A stretch of DNA of 64,000 nucleotides, from assembly GCA_029783825.1 (NCBI GenBank), contig JAREIK010000531.1, positions 1 to 64,000 on the forward strand. Direction: 5' to 3'. The position numbers and the translations under genes were made by a program. Source of the stretch: Sapria himalayana (Eukaryota > Streptophyta > Magnoliopsida > Malpighiales > Rafflesiaceae). The notes under the pieces are model-generated. The model was not told the origin of the DNA. It made no database searches and saw only the letters and a program-made list of their open reading frames with translations. This document shows, piece by piece, positions 52,800 through 64,000 of this stretch (positions within the stretch are counted from its first letter, which is position 1; each line of letters begins with the position of its first letter).

Positions 52800-52950
52800 T
52801 GAGTAACTTGTGGGCACATGATTTTTGCCTATGTGTAGCTAACAAGAGAAGATTTTTTTGGTGGCATCATTGTTCTTAATTCTAGTTTTGTTCTTTGTTT
52901 GGTTGACTAACCTAACCATGATTCTTTGTAGGACATCTGATGTGCAAATT

Positions 52951-53458
52951 GATAGATAAATATACAAATAGATAGACAGATAGATAGTCAGACAAATTGA
53001 TTGATTGATTGACAGAATGATAGATAGATTGATAAACATATAGATATATGATAGATAGACATTTATATAGACTTATAGATTGACAAATAGATATATAGAA
53101 AGATTGATAGACATATTGATAGATTTTAAGATAGATAGATAGATGGATAGGTAGATAGATAGTTAGATAATTTAATAAATAAATATACAAATAGATAGAT
53201 AGATAGATAGATAGAGAGAAAGATAGATAGACAGACAGATAGATAGATAAAAAGATAGATTGATAGATAAATATATAGGTAGATAGATAGATAAACAGAT
53301 AGACAGATAGATAAATAGATCAATAGGCACATAGATAGATTGATAGACATATTCATATACAGATAGTCAGATAGATTGATTGATGAATAGAGAGAAAGAT
53401 AGTCAGATAGATATTCATATAGATTGATACATAAATAGATAGTTAGACTTATAGCAAG

Positions 53459-53508
<50 letters not shown>

Positions 53509-54452
53509 ATTGATTGATTGATTGATTGATTGATAGAAAAATTCATAGACAAATTCATAGACAGATTGATAGTAAGATTTATAAACTGATATATAGACAG
53601 ATTAATAAACATTTAGATACACATATAGATAGATAGAGAGATAAATATATAGATTAATAAATAGATAGATAGATAGATTGATTGATAAACAACTAGATAG
53701 TCAAATAGATCTAAAGATTATAAGACAAAAGATAGATAGATAGATAGACATATAGATAGATATATAGATAGACTGATAGATAGACACTTAGATAGATGGA
53801 TATATAGACCGATAGATAGACAAATAGATAGTTTGATTGAGAAATAAATATACAAAAAGTTAGAGAGATAGAAAGAAAAAAGGAAAGATGATAGATAGAT
53901 AGATAACAGATAGATAAATAGATAGATATACAGATAGATTGATTGATTGATAAACAAAATGATAGATTGATTGATAGACATATAGATAAATGATTTATAG
54001 ACATTTATATAGACTTATAGATATACAAATACATAGATAGACAGATAGATAGACATATTGATTGATTGATTGATAGAAAGATAAATATAAAAAATACAAA
54101 TAGATAGACAGAAAGATAACTGATAGATCGACATATAGATAAATAGATAGGTAGAATGATAATTAGTTAGACAGTTAGATAGAAAGATAGATTGATACAC
54201 ACATAAATAAATAGATAGATAGATACATAGATAGATTGATAAATTAAATGAAAGACAGATACATAGAAAGATAGATATATAGATAGATAAACAAATTGCT
54301 AGACAGATAGATACTTAGATAGATTGATAGATAGATATATAGATAAAATTATAGAAAGAGATATAGATAGATAGATTGATTGATAGACAGAAAGATAGTT
54401 AGATAGTTAGTGAGATAGATTGATAAATAAATAGATTGATAGACTTATAGAA

Positions 54453-54503
<51 letters not shown>

Positions 54504-56971
54504 TATATAATGATTGATTGACTGACAGATTGATAGACAAATTCATAGGCAAATTCATAGACAGATTGATAGAAAGATTTCTTGACATAAATAAAGACAG
54601 ATTAATAAACATATAGATAGATAGATAGATATTCAGATTGATAAATAGATAAATAGAGAAATTGATAGACAACTAATAGTCAAATAGATAGAAAGATTAT
54701 AAGACAAGAGATAAATAGATAAATAGATATGACTAATAGATAGACACATAGATAGACGAATAGATAGACAAATAGATAGATAGATAGATAGATAAATATA
54801 AAAAAGTCAGAGAGTAGAAAAAAAGAAGTAAAGATGATAGATAGATAGATAGACAAAAATACAGATAAACAAATAGATAGACAAATAGTAATTAGGAAAA
54901 TATATACACAATTTGATTGAAGATTAATAAAAAGATTGATATATATACATAGATAGATAGATAAACAGATAAATAGATAGATAAATAGATAGATATATAG
55001 ACAAATAGATATACAAATAGATAGACATATAGATATAGATATTGATAGATAGATAGATAGATAAATAAATTGATAGATAGTTAGATGAATAGATAGATAG
55101 ATAGAGAGAAAGATAGAAATATATATAGATAGATAGATAGAATGATTGATTTATAGATAGAATAATAGAAATATTGATAGACAAATTTATAGATTAGTTG
55201 ATAGATAGATTGATAGACAGATAGATAAACAGAATACAACATAGATAGATATCCATATAGATAGACAAATTGATAGTCATATTGATAGAAAAATAGATAG
55301 ACAAATAGATCGAAAGATTATTAGATAGATATATAGATAGATAGATAGATAGATATACAGATAGATAGATATACAGATAGATAGATAGATAGACAAATAG
55401 ATAGACAAATAGATAGATTGATAGATACATATATATATATAATTGTTATATATATAGACTAAAAAATTTATAGATTCATAGATAGTTAAATATATAGATA
55501 AACAAATAGATAAATAGACAGATAACAAGATATAAAGATAGATAGAAAAATTGATTATTTTATAGATAGAATTATAAAAAGATAAATAGATAGATAGATA
55601 GATGATAGATAGACATTTAGATAAACTTAAAGATAGATTGATTGATAGATAGATTGATTAAAAGTCATATTGATAGATAAATATATAGATATATAAATTA
55701 ATAGATAATTAGAATGATAGATAAATAAACAAATAGATAGATAGATATATAGAAAGATAGATAGACAGATAGATATATAGATAGATAGATAGGAAGATAG
55801 AAAGATAGATAGATAAACAGATAGATAGATAAACAGATAGATAGTCAAACAGATAGACAGATAGATAGACAAATAGAAAGAAAGGCATACAGACAAATAT
55901 ACAAACAAACAAATAGATAGATAGTATATAAGCAAATATATTGATAGTTTGATAGATAGATTTTAAGACAAATTTATATATTGATTTATAGATATATTGA
56001 TAAAAAGATTTATAGATAAACTGATAGATAGACAACAAATGAATAGACAGACACACACATAGATAGATAGATAGTTAGATATAGAGATAGATAGATAGAT
56101 AGATTGATTGACAGATAGATACAGTTAAATATACACATAATGATAGACACATAAATAGAGAGATAGTATGGAAGATTGATAGACAGATTGATAGATAGAA
56201 TGTTAAACATATAGACTAAGTGATAGATAGATAGATAATTGAATAGTTAGACATATAAATATATAGATAGATAGATAGATAGATAAACAGATAGATCTAT
56301 AGATTATTAGATAGATAGACATATAGATAGATAAATAGATAAATAGAAAGAAAGATAGATAAATTGACAGAAAGATAGATTGATAGAAATCTAGATTGAC
56401 ATATTAATACACATATAGATAGTTAGATAGATAGCTAGATAGATAGGTAGATATATAGACATACATACAAACAGATAGATAGATAAATATATAGAAAAAT
56501 ATACAGATAGTTTGATAGATAGATATACAATTGGATAGTCATATTGATAGATAAATCAATAGGTAAATAGTTCGAAAAATAGATAGATAGATAGATAGAC
56601 ATGTTGATAGACATGTAAATAAATAAATAGATAGACAAATAGATAGACAGGGAGACAAATAGATACATAGATTGATAAATAGACATATAGATAGAAAAAT
56701 AGAAATACAGAAAGTTAGATAGATAGTTAGATATATAGGTAGTTAGATAGCTAGATAGTCGGATAGACATATAGATAGATATATAAACATATAGGAAGAC
56801 ATTGATTGACCGATTAATTGATAGATTGATAGATAGATAGTTATATAGAAGGATAGACAGAAAGATATTCATATAAATTGACTAATAGATAGCTAAATAG
56901 ATAGGTAGATAGTTAGAAAGATAGACAAATAGATACATAAATAGCTAGATAGATTGATAACTAGATAGTTA

Positions 56972-57033
<62 letters not shown>

Positions 57034-58215
57034 GACATATAGATAGGTAGATCAATAGCAGATAGATAGGTAGATAGATAGACAGGTAGATAGATAGATA
57101 GATTGTTAGAGTGATAGATAGATAGATTTATAGACAGAATGATAGGTAAATTGTTAGATAGTTCGATAGACATATTAATAGAAAGATAATAGACAAATTG
57201 ATAGACATATACATCGATAAATTGTTAGATAGATAGATTGAAAGATAGACAGATGGATATATAAATAAATAAATAGATAGATATATAGATAGATAGACAG
57301 GTAGACAAATAGATACATAGATACATAGATAGACAAATAGATATATAGATAGATTGATTGATTCATTGATAGATAGATAAATAGATATATAGATAGACAG
57401 ATAGATAGACAAACAAATAGATATAAAGATAGATAGATATTTTAATAGATAGATAGATGGAGATATATACATATAAATAGGTAGATATATAGATAAATAG
57501 ATAGGTAGACAAGAGGATTGGTAGGTATATAGATATGTAGATAGATAGAAAAGAAGATAAAGAGAGATAAATAAAGATATAGATAGATAGATAGACAGAC
57601 AGACTGGTAGATAGATAGATAAAATCATAGATAGACTGATAAATAAATTGATAGATAAAATATAGATAGATAGACAAATAGATCGGTCGATAGATAGATA
57701 GATATATATAGAAAGATAGATATATAGAGAGATAAATAGACTAATAGATGGATAGATAGATAGATAGATAAAGATATAGATAGATATACAGATAAATAGA
57801 TAGATTGATAGATAGGTAGATAGATAGATAGATCGATTGTTAGATTGATTGATAGATATATTGATAAAAAGATTGATCGATAGATCGATAGACAAATAGT
57901 TAGATAGATTTAAAGATTATTAGACAGATAAATATTCAGATAGATAGATAAACATATAGATATAAAAATAGATAGACAAAAAGATATAGTAATAGATAAA
58001 TAGATATATAGATAGATAGATTGATAGATAGGCATATAGATAGACACATAGATAGACAAATATATAGATAGATGGATAGATACATAGAAAGATATATTGA
58101 TAAATATATATATGGATAGGCAGATATACAGATAGATAGGCAGATAGATAGATAGATAGATATATAGTAAAAATGACAGAAAGATAGATAGATAGATAGA
58201 TAAATAGATAGACAA
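52951..58215 (-). repeat. Degenerate GATA tetranucleotide array
   Basis: Same repeat and polarity as before. It contains a TA run at 53461-53503, a TA/CA run at 54456-54504 and a CA run at 56973-57010 followed by TA to 57031, plus many GATT runs (for example 53507-53532). The minus-strand frame 57128-57895, 255 codons, is repeat read-through. Confidence 0.95.
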
Positions 58216-58234
58216 ATATATATAATACTACATA

Positions 58235-58395
58235 TTTATTATAGTATATACATACATATATACTGAGTATATATGTACTTATATACTAAAGTATATACAT
58301 ACATATATACTATAGTATATACATAAGTATATACTCGGTATATATGTAATAATATGGTATAGTACATACTTACGTATATACCAAGTATACACACG
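58235..58395. repeat. Loose TATACTGTAGTATATACATA repeats
   Basis: Short near-palindromic TATATACTxxAGTATATA units alternate with ACATACATAT. The same style flanks the island again at 59040-59200 and resembles the 46-bp repeats at 16621. A GT run lies at 58950-58981. Confidence 0.65.
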
Positions 58396-58595
58396 TATAT
58401 ATTGCTACTATTGCTACAATAGCTGCTGATAATGAAAGTTGGGCGGGTGATGATGCTCGACTGATGAACTTCCCTGCCAACCACTCCTTTTGAGATTGAG
58501 CTAGTTTTTGACGAGTCGGCTAGATACTTCTCCCAAAATATGACCCGATATTCCTCTTGGAACTCTCTGCCTATAAAAATCAGGTAATGTTGCAT
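58396..58595 (-). other. Exon-like piece of unknown origin in the inverted island
   Basis: On the minus strand, after a TTTTTATAG acceptor-like site at about 58574, one frame reads GREFQEEYRVIFWEKYLAD then SSISKGVVGREVHQSS, and a second frame reads KLAQSQKEWLAGKFISRASS and PAQLSLSAAIVAIVAI. One of these is probably a captured exon, the other its shadow. The second has amphipathic and Ala-rich composition. I do not recognise either. 58596-58940 and 58985-59040 hold no gene that I can see. Confidence 0.35.
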
Positions 58596-58944
58596 TTTTC
58601 ATTGTGATTGAATATAGTTTTGTGTAATCTAATAAAATTACATGACACTACACGAGCATCATCATCATCATCCTTCTAAGACTTTGTACAATTAGAACCA
58701 ATGACTACAAAACCTACAGTAAGAAAACTTATTTCCTCATACATACATATTGTAGCATGCTAAAATTACATATCTACACAATTACTAAGAGATTTAAGAC
58801 CAACCTCTATCTGCCTGGCTAGCCTGGATCAGAAATATCTTCTTGCCACAACTTTGGGGTGGATATAATACCCATGACTTTTATGACCTACATTAGTAAG
58901 CAATGCACAATGATGACAAGACCATCCCAAGTAAATATATATAT

Positions 58945-58984
<40 letters not shown>

Positions 58985-59311
58985 TGTGTAAATGGATGTG
59001 TATGTATGAGAATATATACAAGTCTACAAAAATATTAGCACCCACTTATGTATATACTTGATATATACGTACATATATACTTGGTATATACATACGAATA
59101 TACTGTAGTATATAAGTATGTATATACTCAATATATACATACATATATTTTGTAGTATATACGTACGTATATACTGTAGCATTATATGTACGTATATATA
59201 ATCACATAGCCTTAGATGACACATATACATGTACTTTCATGCAAATACACATACCATGAAAGACAACAGAAAAAAATAATCTAAGGCTTAAAAAACATAC
59301 ATATAGGTCTC

Positions 59312-59690
59312 TCAGGCATGGTCAGCATCTTCTAGTTCTTCGTCCTCGGAGCATAACATAGTAAATTTACAAACCAATAAAGATCACAACACTATGCCAA
59401 TGATAAATAGATAGACTATAGAATGCAACACCAATTGCCATTTGGTAGAAATTTCACACAATGAGATAATCATGAGCTTATTTTGAAATTACTGAATCAT
59501 GAATACTCCAAGATTTCTAGTGAACTACCCATCAAAATATTTTTCTGTGTTGCCCAACTTCATGCATCAATCCTTGGTTAATTATAAAAAAGTTAGAAAG
59601 TGCTAAAAAAGGTAACTGTAAGTTGAAATGACAACAGGTTGCATGGTATTGAATTTTTCCAAACCTATAGGTTCATTAAGGAATTGTAAT
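59312..59690 (-). pseudogene. SmF pseudogene, third copy, inverted and diverged
   Basis: On the minus strand three exon remnants match the SmF copies at 17306 and 30191 with many substitutions. Near 59690-59657 is LMNL followed by TAG, a trace of exon 2. Near 59560-59510 is LGNTEKYFDG, stop, FTR, from exon 3. At 59356-59312 is SEDEELEDADHA, ending at TGA 59312. The introns between them also align. Exon 1 is missing; the homology fades toward the array edge near 59840. The last exon is closer to a functional SmF C-terminus than in copies 1 and 2 (EDEELEDAD against EDKEQADAD), while exon 3 is worse. It is therefore not derived from them but shares an ancestor that already had the exon 2 stop. 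Confidence 0.85.
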
Positions 59691-59847
59691 GGCTATTAAC
59701 ATTTCAATAGTTAAATCCACTGATGATCGATAAAAAGTTGTCGTAGATCTTAATTGAGACAACATAGATCTGCACAAAATAAAAGTGTCAAGAACAAACC
59801 TACATTTGCATGAGACTAGAATTTTTCCGTTCATCTCATAGTAGTCA

Positions 59848-60689
59848 GATATACAAATAGATAGATAGAGATAAACAAAGATAGATATATAGAAAAATAG
59901 GTAGGTAATAAGATATATAGATAGATAGATAGGTAAGTAAGAAGATAGATAGATAGAGAGATATTAAGCTAGATAGATAGACAGCCAGATAGCTAGACAT
60001 ATAGATAAATAAATAGATAGACAGATAAACAGATAGAAAGAAAGATAGATAAAAATAAATATAGATAGATAAATAGACAGACAAAAAAATAAACAGATAG
60101 ACCAACATATAGATAGATGGATAGAAAGATATATAGACAACATATAGATAGATAGATAGATTAACAAACATATAGTTAGATAAATAGATAAAAAGATAGA
60201 CAGATAGATTAAAAGACATATATATATATATATAGGTAGACAAACAAATAGATAAATAGATAGACTCATAGACATACAGAAAGATAGTCATATATACATA
60301 TTGATAGACATAGATAGATAGACAGATAGATATATATAGACACTGATAGATATATAGAAAGATAGATAGATAAACACAGCATCAGATAGATATAATGACA
60401 AATAGACAAACAAATAGAGAGACAGATAGAAAGATTGTGAGAAAGAGAAATAGATAAATGGATATATATATATATATATGGATAGAGAAATTGATAGATA
60501 GATGGATAGATAGATGGATAGATATATGGATAAAAGGTTGGATACATCAGTGGATACATAGAAGGAAAAATAGATGGATATATAGTTAGAGAGATGGATA
60601 AAGATAGATAGATATATATATATAGATAGACAGATAGATAAATCAGTTGGTAGATAGATAGATAGATATATTGAAAATTAAATAGACAA

Positions 60690-60725
<36 letters not shown>

Positions 60726-61800
60726 ATAGGTAGACAGATAGATAAACATATAGATTGATAGACAATTATATATACAAATAGAAAGAGAGATAATAAGAGA
60801 GATTGAGAGATAGATAGATATATAGATAGATAGATAGACATATAGACAGATAGATAGATATCAAAATGAGTTACTTAAATAGATAGTTACTTAAATAGAT
60901 ATATTGAGAGATAGATAGATAGTTAGAGAAATAGATAAATAGATAAATAGAAAGACATAATGATATATAGATTGAAAGAAAGATAGATAGATATATAGTT
61001 AGATAGAAAGATTTTAATTTAAAGAGGCACATAGATAGACATATAGTTAGACAAATAGATAGACAGATAGATTGATTGATAGATAGATCGATAGATAGAT
61101 AGATAGATAGATAGACAGATTGATAGATAGACAGATTGATAGATAGACAGATTGATAGATAGACAGATAGATAAATAGATAGATAGAGACGTAGACACAC
61201 ACATATACGGACACATAGACAAATAGATAGACCAAAAGATAGGCATACAGCTCAATTGAAAGATTCATAGATTGACATATATATATATAGCTAGACACAT
61301 AGATTGACAAACATATACATAGACAGAAAAATAGATAATAGATGGATAGACACATAGATAGATAGATAGAAAAAAATAGATAGATAGATAAATAGAGATA
61401 TAGATTTATAGGTAGATAGATAAATTGGCAGACAAACAAATAGATAGAATGATACACAAATAGATAGGCAGACATACAGATAGATAGATAAATAGACATA
61501 TAGACATAATGATATATAGATAGTTAGATATATAGACAAATAGAAAATACATATTGATCGATAGATTGATATATAGATAGATAGACCGATAGTTAGACAA
61601 ATAGATAGATAGATAGACAAACAAATAGATAGATAGATAGACAAACCAATAGATGAATTGATAGATACATCAATAGATAGATATATAGATAGATATGGAT
61701 AGATAGATAGATATACCAATAGATAGATAGATGCACAAAGTAATAGATAGACATACAGATAGGTATATAAAAAGATATATTTACATATATATAGAAAGAA

Positions 61801-61838
<38 letters not shown>

Positions 61839-62893
61839 GATTAGTATATAAATAGATATACACACTGATAGATAGTTAGATAGACAAACCGATAGATAGA
61901 CAAACCAATAGATAGACAAACAGATAGATAGACAAACAGATAGATAGCCAAATAGATAGAAAGATAGAGAGATAGACTATTAGATAAATAGATATAGATA
62001 GTCATATAGACAGACTGATAGAGAGATAGATAGATAGACATATAGAATGATTGGTAAATAAATATATAGACATACAAATATATAGATAGATATAAACACA
62101 ATTAGAAAGACATAAAGATAGATAAATAGATATATAGATGGAAAGATAAATAAATATATAGAAGGATAAAAAGATGGATAGAAAGACCAATAGAAAGATG
62201 GAAAGATATATGAAAAGATTGTTCGATAGATAGATGGATAGATAGAAAGATGATCAATGGATAAATTGTTGGATAGATAGACTAATAGATAGATGGATAG
62301 ATAGATAGATAGATGGATAGTTAGATGGATATATAGATGTATAGAAAAATGGATAGAAAGAAGGATATATTGACAGATAGATAGACATATTGATAAATAG
62401 ATAGATAGACTGATAGATATATGGATAGATAAAAAAATCGATAGAAATATAAATGGATATAAAGACGAAAAGATTTGCGAATAGTTAAATGGATAAATAA
62501 ATGGATAGAAAGTCTTATAGATAGATGGATAGATAAATAAAAATATAAAGGGATAGAAAGATGGAGAGTTAGAAAGATTGATAGATAGATAGATAGAAAT
62601 ATAGATATGTAGATAGAAAGATAGATAGATAGATATATAGAAAAATAGATAAATTGATAGACATAAAGATAGATATATAGATAGATAGATATATAGACAA
62701 ATGATAGATAGATAGATAGATTGATATAGATAGATATTTAGAAATATTGATAGATAGATTGATTGAGAAATTTATAGATAGATAGACAGATAGAAAGATA
62801 CACAGATAGATTGAATGATAGATAGATAGATAGATATATATATATATATATATACAAATAATTAGATTGATAATTTAATAGATAAATGCATAG

Positions 62894-62936
<43 letters not shown>

Positions 62937-63890
62937 CAAATAGATAGACATATAAATAGATAGATAAGTAGATAGAAAGATAGAAAAACAAATAAATAGA
63001 TAGATAGACAAATAGATAGATATACAAACATATAGTTAGAGAGATAGATAGACAAATAGATAGATATACAGACATATAGATAGAGAGATAGATAGACACA
63101 TAGTTAGACAAATAGTTAGAAAGATAGATAGATAGATAGATACATAAATAGAGAGACATATAGATAGACGGACTGAAAGATATATAGATATATAGATAGT
63201 TACTAAAAAGATAGCTAGACATATAGATAGATGAATATATAAACATATTGATAGATAGATCGATAGATAGATAGTTAGATAGGTATATACACAAATATAT
63301 AATAGATAGATAGATAGAAAGATAGATTGATAGATAAATAAATAGTTATATAGATAGATAGATAGATAGATAGATGGATAGATTAATGGATAGATAGACG
63401 GATAGAAAGATGGATAAATAGATAGATTGATAGATGGATAAATAGATGGATAAATAGATATATAGATAGATAGATAGATGAAAAGATAAATGGATTGATA
63501 GATGGATAATTGATAGATAGATACACAAATAGATAAATTAATAGGTAGATAGATTGATAGATAATTGGAAAAATTGATGAATAGATAGTCAAAAATTTTA
63601 GATATATATACAAATATAGAAATAGATCGATAGATAGATAGATAGAGTGATAAACAAATAGATAGATAGATAGTTATATAGATATATGGATTTTTTTATT
63701 TGTCAGGCCTAGAAAAAGAAATGATAGACAAAATGATAAACAAAAAGAAATGATAAACAAATAGATAGATGGTGATAAACAAAAAGTGACATATATAGAT
63801 AGAATGATAGACATATAGATATACTAATAGATAGAGAGAAAGATAGATTGATATATATGTAGATACTTAGATTGATAGATAGATAAAAGA
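59848..63890 (-). repeat. Degenerate GATA tetranucleotide array, right end
   Basis: Same repeat, with TA runs at 61804-61834 and 62897-62932 and a GATG-rich sub-block (GATGGATAGATA) at 60480-60600, 62170-62560 and 63370-63530. A small non-repeat patch (TTTTTTTATTTGTCAGGCC) is at 63690-63710. The last ~100 bases, 63891-64000, are AT-rich and unclassified. Confidence 0.95.
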
Positions 63891-64000
63891 TAGTGTTTTC
63901 TTAATTTTTGTCACTTTTTAAATTTCTCATTAATCATTCTTAGATTGATAGATACATAAAATGTACTTAGATTGATAGTGCTATATTTTTCACTTTTTAA

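Noticed and set aside
57128..57895. 255-codon minus-strand open frame, and dozens like it between 18743 and 63890
   Set aside because: Same cause: the minus strand of a GATA array reads TATC. Hydrophobic S/I/Y/L repeats look like membrane proteins but are artefacts.
1..64000. CRISPR array from regular repeats
   Set aside because: The repeats are tetranucleotides without unique spacers of constant length, and the genome is a plant's.

Overview
This window reads as nuclear, non-genic DNA of a flowering plant. The evidence is two kinds of CACTA (En/Spm) transposon and decayed copies of plant genes: a class I BBR/BPC GAGA-binding factor, the spliceosomal protein SmF, a KIN-12-type kinesin, a P-loop kinase and a SWIB-domain protein. 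I see no intact host gene, no tRNA or rRNA gene, no CRISPR array and no prokaryotic signal. I cannot name the species.

Most of the window is one degenerate tetranucleotide repeat. It reads TCTA on the + strand at 1-587 and 10944-12093, and GATA (the reverse complement) at 18743-26349, 31628-51867, 52951-58215 and 59848-63890. Long open frames in these arrays encode only S/I/Y/L/C/F/V strings, because (TCTA)n has no stop codon in any frame; they are not genes.

Layout: (1) 588-10943 is a complete but dead CACTA transposon inserted in the TCTA array, with CACTACTAAAAA ends, a TAT/TAT target duplication, subterminal TTGGTCGGTA motifs, three ~550-bp tandem repeats in a probable 5' intron, a broken TNP2-type transposase and a broken second gene of Transposase_24 type. 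(2) 12094-13483 is a small non-autonomous CACTA of another family. (3) 13509-26349 and 26392-39241 are two nearly identical tandem copies of a ~12.85-kb unit. Each holds an AT-rich stretch, a cluster of decayed host-gene fragments all on the + strand (P-loop kinase, BPC factor, unidentified exon-like piece, SmF with introns, KIN-12 kinesin), a CACTA-like right end that has lost its terminal bases, and ~7.6 kb of GATA repeat. (4) 39242-51867 is GATA repeat only. (5) 51868-52950 is a unique island with a SWIB-domain pseudogene. (6) 58216-59847 is another island holding a third, older and inverted copy of the SmF pseudogene.

The captured gene cluster looks like a Pack-CACTA cargo that was then copied by a recent tandem duplication. 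The 42-bp join between the two copies contains pieces of nearby sequence, as expected from template switching. The two transposase genes would have worked together (catalytic TNP2-like protein plus DNA-binding partner on the subterminal motifs), but both carry many stops and frameshifts, so nothing here can mobilise itself.
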